DNA of 64,000 nt, taken from NCBI RefSeq assembly GCF_002261475.1, contig NZ_NEVN01000004.1:434001-498000 (forward strand), written 5' to 3'. The DNA is from Bordetella genomosp. 5. Lineage in GTDB: Bacteria > Pseudomonadota > Gammaproteobacteria > Burkholderiales > Burkholderiaceae_B. The position numbers and the translations under genes were made by a program. Under the pieces are notes generated by a model. The model ran no database searches, was not told where the DNA came from, and saw nothing but the letters and a program-made list of their open reading frames with translations. Below, piece after piece: positions 55,760 to 63,604 of this stretch (the stretch's first letter is position 1; every line of letters begins with the position of its first letter).

Positions 55760-57484
55760 ATGCCTTGGGGTATTACAGAACACATCAACCACCTGCAAAA
55801 GCTGCTAGTTCCTGGTGCCATCGGCAACTACAATAGCTTCGAGGTAACGGAGATATTTGGCCTCCACGAAGACAGACCGGGGCACATAACGAACTTCATG
55901 AGCCTCCTGGTTGCAGAGCCAAGTGACCCGCCAGTAGGCTCTCCTACCAAGCCAGGCATACTCAATGGCAAGAAGCGCATTGAGTTGCGTGAAACACCAT
56001 GGAAGTTCGGCATCGCGCGCTATCGGGTGTCTACGCAACAAGTTCTACAGGCGCTTCAGAATTTCAGCACCACTGGTGAGTGGAAGCCTGGCGTTTCAGC
56101 ATTGGAAGTCGGCTCGCTTATGCCGATTCCACCACAATTTGTGCCTGCTGACACAGCGCTTCCACACCCATGGAACGGTGTTCTCAAGAATAACTTCTGG
56201 GAAGGCTCCCATGTCCTTGAGCTTTTCGATGGTTTGAAAACAGATGTGAAATTTCTCTTGGATGAGCCAAAGCTTCTCAAGCAACTGGCAGCGGACCTAA
56301 GGCCCTTCGTAAAGATGGGCATTGATGGTCTGTCTGACCGGCTTGGAAATGTTCTCATCCAACTGCCCGTGACCGTCGTGACGACAAAGGTTTCAAGCTC
56401 CCAAAACGGGGATTTTCTTGTACAGCCCATCTGGCACAGCGCCACGCCTGCGCGACGGCTAAGAGTGTCATGTGAGAAGTATGAAGACACAACCGTGGAG
56501 GGATACGGCTCCGAAGATGTCACTGGTTCACTGGCGAATTTCCCGCTTCACTCACCCGGAGGCGGAGCCCGATACGTTCTATGGGATGACCAGAATCAAT
56601 TAGTGCTTGGCGCATCCGCGCAAACTTCGTTCATTACGAGCATCAGCATGAACGTCCATGTTGTAGGGGAAAGCATCAGCACCCGGAATTTCTATCTTCC
56701 ATCGCCAAATGGGGAACTGGAGTCGGTATCCGTTCCGCTCATTGAAGAACGATCTCCAAACATTATCGGAACCCCAACAGCCAATCCGCGTGAGCCATGG
56801 CGGGAAAACAGAGTCTTTAGAGATAGCCTAAAGAGCATCCGGGAGCGGAAGGAATTCATTCAGTACGGAGGGAACTCGGGCGCCGGAACGAACGATGCAT
56901 TCAAGGACATTCGCGCACTACTTCGAATGCATGGCAGGACTGGTGCATGGTTGTGGGACCCATATCTTGATGCGAAAGACGTTCTTGCTACGCTCTTCCA
57001 CTGCCCATACAAAGGTGCTGACTTGCGCGCACTCACGGCTGGCGCGGAACCTCCGGTGGCAAAGGATAAGGAAAAGTTATCCGAAGCCGTCGCTTTTTGC
57101 CAAAGAGTTGAGATATGGCTTCGCAGTCACCCCCTTGCAGGCAGGGTAGGGTTGAAGCCACAGTCTGCACCGCCTCCCAAACAATCTTGGCAAGATAAAC
57201 AAGTTGAGACCTTCATGAACTTGAAGGGCAACTGCAAAGACCTGCGGTTAGAGTTCCGCATACGCGAAGGCAGCGCTGGCTGGCCGTTTCATGACCGTTT
57301 TTTGATTTTCCCCTCTGACTTCGGGCCGGCAACAGCGTGGTCCCTTGGAACATCGGTCAACAGTTTTGGCCAGAAGCACCACATCCTTCAAAAGGTCGCC
57401 GATGGCGAGCTGATTCGGCAAGCGTTTCTGGACCTTTGGGACGAACTGAGCGGTAGCGACTATCTCGTATGGAGCACGCCATGA
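55760..57484 (+). CDS. VPA1262-like protein with C-terminal phospholipase-D-like motif
   Basis: A 574-residue protein with an AAGGGGAG ribosome binding site. The N-terminal 330 residues resemble, from memory, an uncharacterised family annotated as VPA1262 N-terminal domain; I am moderately sure of the name and make no claim about its function. The C-terminal part shows a PLD-like pattern: LWDPYLDAKDVLATLFHC, then FHDRFLIFPSDFG and WSLGTSVNSFG, where H-D-R and G-T-S-V-N stand for the usual HxK and GxxN, with Arg for Lys. Only one such half-site is visible, so a dimer would be needed. No signal peptide or membrane helix. Translation is coupled to the next gene by ATGA. Confidence 0.7.
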   Translation: MPWGITEHINHLQKLLVPGAIGNYNSFEVTEIFGLHEDRPGHITNFMSLLVAEPSDPPVGSPTKPGILNGKKRIELRETPWKFGIARYRVSTQQVLQALQNFSTTGEWKPGVSALEVGSLMPIPPQFVPADTALPHPWNGVLKNNFWEGSHVLELFDGLKTDVKFLLDEPKLLKQLAADLRPFVKMGIDGLSDRLGNVLIQLPVTVVTTKVSSSQNGDFLVQPIWHSATPARRLRVSCEKYEDTTVEGYGSEDVTGSLANFPLHSPGGGARYVLWDDQNQLVLGASAQTSFITSISMNVHVVGESISTRNFYLPSPNGELESVSVPLIEERSPNIIGTPTANPREPWRENRVFRDSLKSIRERKEFIQYGGNSGAGTNDAFKDIRALLRMHGRTGAWLWDPYLDAKDVLATLFHCPYKGADLRALTAGAEPPVAKDKEKLSEAVAFCQRVEIWLRSHPLAGRVGLKPQSAPPPKQSWQDKQVETFMNLKGNCKDLRLEFRIREGSAGWPFHDRFLIFPSDFGPATAWSLGTSVNSFGQKHHILQKVADGELIRQAFLDLWDELSGSDYLVWSTP

Positions 57485-58899
57485 ACCCGGCTGCATTGAG
57501 CCTTGCCCAGGCCCGCTTCCAAGCTGCCCTGACCCCGGGTGCCTCCACGGCTCCGTTTGCCCTGAGCCAATTACTTGCTCAACTCAGCACGGACTCTCAG
57601 TCGCCAGCCGTTGACGCCGAAACTATCGGCCACAGCACTGGCGACGAGTTCCCATTTCTACCCTACATGTATGCAATGGGGACACCTCCTGATGCTGCTG
57701 CATCTGCAGCATGGGAGGCAGCAATACGGTGGTTGCTGAGTGCATTGCGCAACTGGGATGCCAGCGACGCAAATTCGCTCAACCAGCTTCGCGCGCTGCT
57801 TGGTGCCATAATGGCACTAGATGCAAACCTGGCAGGGCTCTCCAGTGTTGCCACTCAAGTCGCGTCAAGCCACCTGATTGCGGGGTTACGGCACCTCATA
57901 GAGCGCACCGACGTAGGCCCTGGGTTCAATGAGCAGCGATTTCCAGAACTCCGTCAGCAAATAGAATCCTTGGCCAGCAGTGGCAACCTTGAGCGGTTGT
58001 GGTACATGGTCCCGCACATGAACATCTTTCCGTCGCCAGATTTTTGGGCAGCAGTAGTAATCATGTACAACGCCGAACCTGCTGAGCTTGCTGCCATTAT
58101 TGAGAGGCGAAATGACGTTCTTTTTTCGCTCATGATTTGCAGCGTGCTCGGCACGCAAGCCATAGTCCTGGCATCCAGGGTTAATAACCTAGTTTTCAAA
58201 TTCGTTAGTGTTGAAAATTCGTGGCAAGACCGCTCGGCCGGCCCCAGCCAAAGCACCCAGAGCACGCTGCAGGCTTTGCTGCTTCAAGTTGCACATACGT
58301 CTGCCGCAGACTGGGCTGCGTGGATGCAAGCGATGTTCAAGGCTCCTGGTCACAACCCATCCCTGGATGCCGCCTTAGGGGAGGTACTTCAACAACTGTC
58401 CCAAGCGCATTGGACAGCATTCTTCAAGGCGCTTTCGCTCAATTACTCACACCGAGCAGCAGCGCCAGTTGCAAATATCCTTATCCCTCTGGCAAAGTCG
58501 CCCGACGCGGGGGGGAAGGCTTTGATATGGGCCGCCGCTCATCAAGTCTGGTCTGACTGGGGCTACGGCAAGCATGAAAGCGATAGCGCAATGTTTGCCC
58601 CTGCCGCCTGCGCCTTAGACTTTCCCGTGGCCATGTATTACGCATCAATGCAAAGCGACGAGCGTTCAACAGAGGAAAGCAAGCTACATGAAGCCATCGA
58701 GACGGTGGAACAAGAATGGTTTAACTCCGTCACGGAGTTGGTGACCGAGAGAAACAGGCTCAAATCCCGTCTACGCCTTGTGCAGCATGGGACTGCACTG
58801 GTAAATGGGAGTGACCAGGCGCTGCCGCCCCCGATTCAGCCGGATGCGGACCGTTACGCCGAGACAAGGTATCACTACCATGACGTGAATATCTTTTGA
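57481..58899 (+). CDS. Orphan partner protein, 472 aa, coupled to the PLD-like protein
   Basis: A protein of 472 residues from the ATG at 57481, which overlaps the upstream stop in ATGA; an in-frame ATG at 57469 would add four residues. I do not recognise it. It is mostly alpha-helical, alanine-rich and lacks a signal peptide; a hydrophobic stretch (DVLFSLMICSVLGTQAIVLA) may be a buried helix. The C-terminal 90 residues contain a coiled coil (LHEAIETVEQEWFNSVTELV, then TERNRLKSRLRL). The tight coupling implies a fixed stoichiometry with the PLD-like protein, for example sensor or inhibitor plus nuclease. Confidence 0.65.
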   Translation: MNPAALSLAQARFQAALTPGASTAPFALSQLLAQLSTDSQSPAVDAETIGHSTGDEFPFLPYMYAMGTPPDAAASAAWEAAIRWLLSALRNWDASDANSLNQLRALLGAIMALDANLAGLSSVATQVASSHLIAGLRHLIERTDVGPGFNEQRFPELRQQIESLASSGNLERLWYMVPHMNIFPSPDFWAAVVIMYNAEPAELAAIIERRNDVLFSLMICSVLGTQAIVLASRVNNLVFKFVSVENSWQDRSAGPSQSTQSTLQALLLQVAHTSAADWAAWMQAMFKAPGHNPSLDAALGEVLQQLSQAHWTAFFKALSLNYSHRAAAPVANILIPLAKSPDAGGKALIWAAAHQVWSDWGYGKHESDSAMFAPAACALDFPVAMYYASMQSDERSTEESKLHEAIETVEQEWFNSVTELVTERNRLKSRLRLVQHGTALVNGSDQALPPPIQPDADRYAETRYHYHDVNIF

Positions 58900-58916
58900 A
58901 CCGCTTTTGAGTAGTC

Positions 58917-58935
58917 GCTCTTTCCGGCAAAGAGC
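58917..58935 (+). terminator. Hairpin after the two-gene cassette
   Basis: GCTCTTT and AAAGAGC form a 7-bp stem with a CCGGC loop, 17 bp after the stop codon. There is no clear T-run, so termination is uncertain. Confidence 0.35.
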
Positions 58936-58993
58936 CTCAGTCGATGAGGAGATGATGTGCTACTTAAGGTGGTGCTGACGTTAATATTCCGAG

Positions 58994-59013
58994 CATGGTA
59001 TTTCACATGGTAT
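58994..59013. repeat. Right arm-site pair (CATGGTAT x2)
   Basis: CATGGTAT occurs at 58994-59001 and 59006-59013, a 12-bp period, immediately inside the attR-like core. The same octamer is clustered at the left end of the element. Confidence 0.55.
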
Positions 59014-59017
59014 GGGT

Positions 59018-59030
59018 GGAGTGATCTCGC
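59018..59030. mobile_element. attR of the guaA-integrated element
   Basis: GGAGTGATCTCGC matches the guaA end (GGAGTGATCCCGC) with one difference. A strong terminator follows at once, as would be expected of the original DNA downstream of guaA. Confidence 0.55.
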
Positions 59031-59045
59031 TTGAGGTAGCTGGGT

Positions 59046-59077
59046 AAAACAAAAGGCGCTTTGGCGCCTTTTGTTTT
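59046..59077 (+). terminator. Terminator beyond attR (original guaA terminator candidate)
   Basis: AAAACAAAAGGCGC and GCGCCTTTTGTTTT form a long perfect stem around TTTG, usable in both directions. A near copy stands at 61254-61285. From here to 59237 I see no gene. Confidence 0.85.
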
Positions 59078-59237
59078 GGGTGGTGGTTGGGTGAACGTGC
59101 GCTCCCAACTTGTCGTTGCCGTTGAGGCAGCATGAGGGCCGGGCGATCCGGAGAGGTCCGCCTTAAGAAATGCGCCGCCCGCCGGGCCTTTACAAAGAAT
59201 CAGAAGGCCGCGTCGGAATTTAGATAAATTGCTATTG

Positions 59238-59254
59238 TCGTAGTTTGGCTACGA
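59238..59254. promoter_or_regulatory. AbiEi operator, copy 1
   Basis: TCGTAG-TTTGG-CTACGA is a perfect 6-bp inverted repeat with a 5-bp spacer, 56 bp before the abiEi start. An AT-rich promoter-like stretch (59255-59275) lies between the two copies. Confidence 0.7.
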
Positions 59255-59302
59255 TTAGAAAAATAATACTAAATTGACGTGTCCTTGAAAAGGTTGTAGA
59301 AA

Positions 59303-59319
59303 TCGTAGTATGGCTACGA
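59303..59319. promoter_or_regulatory. AbiEi operator, copy 2, over the start codon
   Basis: TCGTAG-TATGG-CTACGA repeats the palindrome, with the ATG start codon inside its spacer. Centres of the two copies are 65 bp apart. AbiEi antitoxins are known to repress their operon by binding two inverted repeats, which fits. Confidence 0.75.
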
Positions 59320-60047
59320 CTGAAACCACCAAACTAAAAGCCCTTTACACCCGATTGGTGCCGGGTGCGCCCCTGGTTTCAGAGGACTTGGCGTCGCTGG
59401 GCATTTCGGCAGACCTGGCCGTTCATTACGTCAGGGCGGGGTGGCTCACTCGTTTGGCGCGCGGCGTCTACGCCCGCCCAAGCGATGCCCTCGCTCTGCA
59501 TCCTTGCCTGTCGCTGTTGGAGCGCAGGTTTGAAGGCTTGCATGTCGGTGGCAAGTCGGCGCTCGACTGGTATGGCGTGCGCCAGTACGTTTCGCAGCAG
59601 CCCGTGCTGCAGCTGTACGGCTGGACTGCAGCCCGCCTGCCGGAGTGGTTTACCCAACGCTTTCCGGCCGAGTACCATCGCAAGCGCCTGTTCGACGAGA
59701 CGCCAGATGCATTACTGCAGGTCAGCCTGTTCGAGAAGCGCAGCGGGGCGCCGCAAGTCTCCACGCCGGAGCGCGCCCTGCTGGAGCTTTTGAGCGAGGT
59801 CGGTGTGCGTCAGCCCCTGCAAGAGGCCCGCGAACTCGTGGAGAACGCCTACGGCCTTCGTGCTGACGTTTTGCGCGAACTGCTGCAACGCTGTACCAGC
59901 GTCAAGACAGTACGGCTGTGCCTGCAGCTCGGCCGAGAGGGCGCATTGCCTTGGGCAGAAAAGCTCGACCCGGGCATGCTGCCAACGGGCAGCGACCGGC
60001 CGTGGGTGTCCAGATCGCCTGACGGCCTGTTGGTACTCAAGGCATGA
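59310..60047 (+). CDS. abiEi: AbiEi-type antitoxin of a type IV toxin-antitoxin system
   Basis: A 245-residue AbiEi protein. The N-terminal winged helix (SEDLASLGISADLAVHYVRA, WLTRLARGVYARP) binds the operator; the C-terminal domain (GGKSALDWYGVRQYV, TPERALLELLSEVG) antagonises the toxin. The length is normal and the frame intact. It overlaps the toxin gene by 4 bp. Because the toxin gene is truncated, this gene may persist only as a repressor. Confidence 0.87.
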   Translation: MATTETTKLKALYTRLVPGAPLVSEDLASLGISADLAVHYVRAGWLTRLARGVYARPSDALALHPCLSLLERRFEGLHVGGKSALDWYGVRQYVSQQPVLQLYGWTAARLPEWFTQRFPAEYHRKRLFDETPDALLQVSLFEKRSGAPQVSTPERALLELLSEVGVRQPLQEARELVENAYGLRADVLRELLQRCTSVKTVRLCLQLGREGALPWAEKLDPGMLPTGSDRPWVSRSPDGLLVLKA

Positions 60048-60508
60048 ACCCGCTTTATCTCGACACCGCGCGCCTGCTGACGCAACTCGCTCCGCTGGTG
60101 TTCGTGGACGACACCTTCGCATTGAAGGGCGGTACGGCAATCAATTTGTTCGTGCGCGACATGCCGCGCTTGTCGGTGGACCTCGATCTGGTTTTCCCCG
60201 ATCACACGCTCTCCCGCGACACGGCGCTGGGCCGCATCAACACCGCTATTAGAGAGGCTGCCGAGCGCCTGAAAAAGCGAGGATTCCAAACGCATGCTCC
60301 GGCGGCGGCATCGGGCGAGACCAAGTTGCTAGTGCGCCGCGGCTCGATACAGGTCAAGATCGAAGCCAACTTCGTGATGCGAGGCACCGTGCAACCGGTG
60401 CGTCGTGCTCCGCTCACGCCGACCGCTCGCGACCTGCTGATGGCCGATCCGTTTGGTGATAGGCGCATGACCCGAAAACCCGATTCAGCAGACAATAGGC
60501 GCTTCTAA
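60044..60508 (+). pseudogene. abiEii: Truncated AbiEii toxin (nucleotidyltransferase)
   Basis: The 154-residue product keeps the first half of an AbiEii nucleotidyltransferase: FALKGGTAINLFV, the catalytic-type DLDLVF motif (SVDLDLVFPDH) and the segment up to ARDLLMAD. The rest is replaced by an unrelated tail (PFGDRRMTRKPDSADNRRF). Complete family members are roughly 100 residues longer and carry the helical C-terminal half needed for activity. Two ATAGGCGC repeats, 36 bp apart (60459 and 60495), mark the break. I expect it to be inactive. Confidence 0.8.
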
Positions 60509-60582
60509 CGGTCGGAGCCACGGTGAAAGCCCATGTTTAGAAATTGCAGTCTGATCGTAGATCTGAATTTCAGCTAATAGCC

Positions 60583-60843
60583 ATGTCTCCGATCTCTCAT
60601 CCCGTGGTCAGCGCAGGCCAGCTCAGCGCAATGCTGCAGGCAGCGCGCAAGGCTAAAGGCTGGACCCAATCCGAGTTGGCCAGTCGCGTCGGTCTTAGCC
60701 AATCGCGCATCTCTCATCTGGAGCTCAACGCACACGAGTTGAGCGTGGAGCAGCTGCTCGCCTGGTGTGGCGCGTTGGGTCTGGAAGTCGTCATCGGCAA
60801 TCGCGCCGCCGGGGCGCGCGCCGACTCCGCCACGGACTGGTGA
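60583..60843 (+). CDS. hipB: HipB-like antitoxin, XRE family
   Basis: An 86-residue DNA-binding protein from the ATG at 60583. The HTH is AGQLSAMLQAARKAKGWTQS followed by ELASRVGLSQSRISHLELN. The C-terminal part (LSVEQLLAWCGALGLEVVIG) is the dimerising beta strand typical of HipB. A GTG start for the hipA remnant lies one base after its stop. The antitoxin gene appears intact while the toxin gene is not. Confidence 0.82.
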   Translation: MSPISHPVVSAGQLSAMLQAARKAKGWTQSELASRVGLSQSRISHLELNAHELSVEQLLAWCGALGLEVVIGNRAAGARADSATDW

Positions 60844-60844
60844 C

Positions 60845-61247
60845 GTGGGACGTCGATCGCACGGCCGCAGTCTGTCTCTCTGGACCAATGGGGTTCGCGT
60901 CGGGCGCTGGACGATTCCCGCGCGTGGCGAGATGGAGCTGCAGTACGACTCGGGATGGTTTCAAGCGGATGTGGGACGGCCGCTGTCTTTGTCGTTGCCA
61001 TTCAATCTTCAGAATCTTCCAGTTAAGGGAGCGGCGGTCGCAACCGCAGGCACTTCAACAGCACGGCAAAGACGGTGGGCTATGGCTCGCCGCGGAACCC
61101 ATCATCGAAGATATCCTCGCCCGAACCCCCGCCGCCATCGCGGAGGTGCAGGCAGACCTGCCGCAAGACATCTCGCCGTTTGTCGTCGACTCGATTCTGG
61201 GTGGGCTCGAGCAAGCGGCCAAGAATCTCGGTGAGATGCCCGCGTAA
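60845..61247 (+). pseudogene. hipA: hipA kinase toxin remnant with internal deletion
   Basis: Two ends of a HipA kinase survive. The N-terminal 60 residues from the GTG at 60845 match the HipA N-terminal domain (LSLWTNGVRVGRWTIPARG, LSLSLPFNLQNLPVKG). About 61040 onward reads as a C-terminus (RRHFNSTAKTVGYG, then in a shifted frame AEPIIEDILARTPAAIAEV). The roughly 300-residue kinase core between is missing, and there is a further frame change near 61090. No toxic kinase can be made. Confidence 0.75.
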
Positions 61248-61253
61248 ACAAGC

Positions 61254-61285
61254 AAAACAAAAGGCGCCGAGGCGCCTTTTGTTTT
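61254..61285. terminator. Bidirectional terminator, near copy of the one at 59046
   Basis: AAAACAAAAGGCGCC and GGCGCCTTTTGTTTT around GA. It serves the convergent mesD operon. Apart from the loop the stem is the same as at 59046-59077. Confidence 0.85.
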
Positions 61286-61315
61286 TTGCATCAGCCTTAC
61301 GGCTTTACACCGAAA

Positions 61316-62344
61316 TCAACCCGCGATTTCCTTGCGCACGATCTCCGCACCGGCCGCCAACGCGTTGAGCTTGCCGTTCGCGACGCGGCGCGCGAGGGGG
61401 GCCATGCCGCAGTTGGTGCAGGGGTAGAGCTTGTCGGCGTCGACGAAGTTGAGCGCCTTGCGCAGGGTGGCGGCGACTTCTTCGGGGGTTTCGATTTTGT
61501 CGGTGGCCACGTCGATGGCGCCGACCATCACCTTCTTGCCGCGGATGAGTTCGATCAGGTCGATCGGCACATGCGAGTTGTGGCATTCGAGCGAGACGAT
61601 GTCGATGCTGGATTGCTGGAGCTTGGGGAAGGATTCCTCGTACTGGCGCCATTCGGAGCCCAGCGTCTTTTTCCAGTCGGTGTTGGCCTTGATGCCGTAG
61701 CCGTAGCAGATGTGCACGGCGGTTTCGCACTTGAGGCCTTCGATGGCGCGCTCGAGGGTGGCGATGCCCCAGTCGTTGACTTCGTCGAAGAAGACGTTGA
61801 AGGCGGGCTCGTCGAACTGGATGATGTCGACGCCGGCGGCTTCGAGTTCGCGGGCTTCCTGGTTCAGGATCTTGGCGAATTCCCAGGCCAGCTTTTCGCG
61901 GCTCTTGTAGTGCGCGTCGTACAGCGTGTCGATCATCGTCATGGGGCCAGGCAGCGCCCATTTGATGGGCTGCTTGGTCTGTTGACGCAGGAACTTCGCG
62001 TCTTCGACGAACACGGGCTTCTGGCGGCTGACGGCGCTGACGACGGTCGGGACGCTCGCGTCGTAGCGATCACGGATGCGCACGGTTTCGCGCTTTTCGA
62101 AGTCGACGCCGCTCAGGTGTTCGATGAACGTGGTGACGAAGTGCTGGCGGGTCTGTTCACCGTCGCTGACGATATCGATGCCGGCGTGTTGTTGTTCTTG
62201 CAGGGCCAGGCGCAGCGCATCTTGTTTGCCTTCGACGAGCTCTTCGTCTTGCAGCTTCCAGGGCGACCAGAGTTTCTCGGGCTGGGCCAGCCAGGAGGGC
62301 TTGGGCAGGCTACCGGCGGTCGACGTGGGCAATAGTTTTTTCAT
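61316..62344 (-). CDS. mesD: Folate-independent core methionine synthase, MesD type
   Basis: A 342-residue catalytic domain of the MetE/UROD superfamily, without the N-terminal folate-binding half of MetE. The zinc site is visible as His and Cys in AVHICYGYG, Glu in VSLECHNSH and Cys in CTNCGMAPLARR. The substrate region IIQFDEPAFNVFF and the start PTSTAGSLPKPSWL fit the family. Pairing with a DUF1852 gene 30 bp upstream identifies it as MesD, which in aerobic bacteria makes methionine from homocysteine without methyl-folate or cobalamin but needs the DUF1852 protein and oxygen. The methyl donor is not known to me. Confidence 0.85.
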   Translation of the reverse strand: MKKLLPTSTAGSLPKPSWLAQPEKLWSPWKLQDEELVEGKQDALRLALQEQQHAGIDIVSDGEQTRQHFVTTFIEHLSGVDFEKRETVRIRDRYDASVPTVVSAVSRQKPVFVEDAKFLRQQTKQPIKWALPGPMTMIDTLYDAHYKSREKLAWEFAKILNQEARELEAAGVDIIQFDEPAFNVFFDEVNDWGIATLERAIEGLKCETAVHICYGYGIKANTDWKKTLGSEWRQYEESFPKLQQSSIDIVSLECHNSHVPIDLIELIRGKKVMVGAIDVATDKIETPEEVAATLRKALNFVDADKLYPCTNCGMAPLARRVANGKLNALAAGAEIVRKEIAG

Positions 62345-62374
62345 TGTGAATGATCTCGAGTGTGGCTTGAGTAA

Positions 62375-63358
62375 TTAGTGAGAGACGCTGGCAGCCCAGC
62401 TGTCGAGCTTGTTCTTGTAGGGCTTGATGAAATGCTCTTCCGTGAACTTCCCTTGTTTCACGGCGAGCTGGCTGCGTTCTTCGCGGTCGTAGACGATCTG
62501 CGTGAGCGAGTAGTCCTGATTCTTCAGGCTCGGGCGGTAGAGTCGGCCGGCCGCGGAGTTGGCGTTGTAGATCTCGGGGCGGTAGATCTTCTGGAACGTT
62601 TCCATCGTGGCGATCAGGCTGATCAGTTCCAGATTCGTGTATTGGCCGAGCAGGTCGCCCTGGAAATAAAAGGCGAAGGGGGCGGCGCTGCCGGGCGGCA
62701 TGAAGTAGCGCACTTCCAGGCCCATCTTCTCGAAGTATTGGTCCGTCGAGGAGAGCTCGTTCTGCTGGTATTCGACGCCCAGGATCGGGTGGTGATTCTC
62801 GGTGCGGTGATAGGTCTTGCTGCTCGACGCACTGATGCAGATCACCGGGGGCTTGGCGAAGTGCGCCTTGTAAGCGCTCGAATTCAGGAAGTGCTTGAAG
62901 AGCTTGCCATGCAGATCGCCGAAGTTCTCCGGCGTGCTGAACGTGGGCTTGTCGTTGTTGAACTCCGGCAGCACCACGCTGAAGTCGTAGTCGCGCACGT
63001 ACGATGAGAAGTTGTTCCCGACGATACCCTCGATGCGCTGATTGGTTTTCCGGTCGACGATGTTCGTCTGCAGGATCTCGATCAGCGGAAAGACGTTGCT
63101 GCCGGCTTCGGCGTTGATCGTCATCTCTACGGTGATGATGTCGAGCTCGACGGCGTAACGGTCGCCGGTCGGGTTGTCCCAGTGCGCCAGGTTGTTGAAG
63201 CGGCTGTCGATCATCTTCAACGTGTTGCGCAGATTCTGTTCGCGGCTGTCCCCCCGCGCCAGATTGGCGAAGTTGGTCGTGATGCGCGTGTTGTCCGACG
63301 GGCGATAGTTTTCATCGAAGCGAAGGCGCTTGATGTCGAAGGTGAAGTCGTTGCTCAT
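62375..63358 (-). CDS. mesX: DUF1852 family protein, partner of MesD (MesX)
   Basis: A 327-residue protein of the DUF1852 family, needed for activity of MesD-type methionine synthases. I chose the ATG at 63358, giving the family-like start SNDFTFDIKRLRFDENYRPS; the ORF upstream of it is not protein-like. Conserved-looking segments are LAHWDNPTGDRYAVELDIIT, ICISASSSKTYHRTENHHP and YFQGDLLGQYTNLELISLIA. No cofactor motif is obvious. It lies between a flavin reductase gene and mesD on the same strand. Confidence 0.85.
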   Translation of the reverse strand: MSNDFTFDIKRLRFDENYRPSDNTRITTNFANLARGDSREQNLRNTLKMIDSRFNNLAHWDNPTGDRYAVELDIITVEMTINAEAGSNVFPLIEILQTNIVDRKTNQRIEGIVGNNFSSYVRDYDFSVVLPEFNNDKPTFSTPENFGDLHGKLFKHFLNSSAYKAHFAKPPVICISASSSKTYHRTENHHPILGVEYQQNELSSTDQYFEKMGLEVRYFMPPGSAAPFAFYFQGDLLGQYTNLELISLIATMETFQKIYRPEIYNANSAAGRLYRPSLKNQDYSLTQIVYDREERSQLAVKQGKFTEEHFIKPYKNKLDSWAASVSH

Positions 63359-63604
63359 GGTCTTGGGTGCGCTGGTGATGATGTAAAGATGGGTGGCGGG
63401 TGGGCGCCGGTTCGTTTTATCTGTTTGCGTCGCGAAACGCTGGGTATTCATAAGGCCGGGCAGAGCGGACTTCAGTGCCATCCGGCCCGTAGCCTTCAAT
63501 CGGGTCAGGCCTCGAGACAGGCGCGCCGCTCGGCGTATTCATAAGGCAGTGCAGGGCAACCATGCATCGGGACGCTCGCGACCCTCCGCGGTCGAATTTC
63601 TGCC

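Larger units (their letters stand above)
51462..59030. mobile_element. Integrative element/genomic island in guaA
   Basis: About 7.6 kb of lower-GC DNA between the guaA 3' end and the attR-like site. It holds a tyrosine integrase and four cargo genes, all on the plus strand: AlbA_2 protein, membrane coiled-coil protein, PLD-like protein and a 476-residue partner. No conjugation, replication or phage structural genes are present, so it would need help to move between cells. Clusters of CATGGTAT at both ends and near 55.6 kb look like integrase arm sites. Confidence 0.75.

Noticed and set aside
60459-60502. ATAGGCGC repeats at the AbiEii break as a possible integron attC site
   Set aside because: The flanking sequence lacks the paired R and L boxes of attC; the repeats are better read as a deletion or insertion scar.
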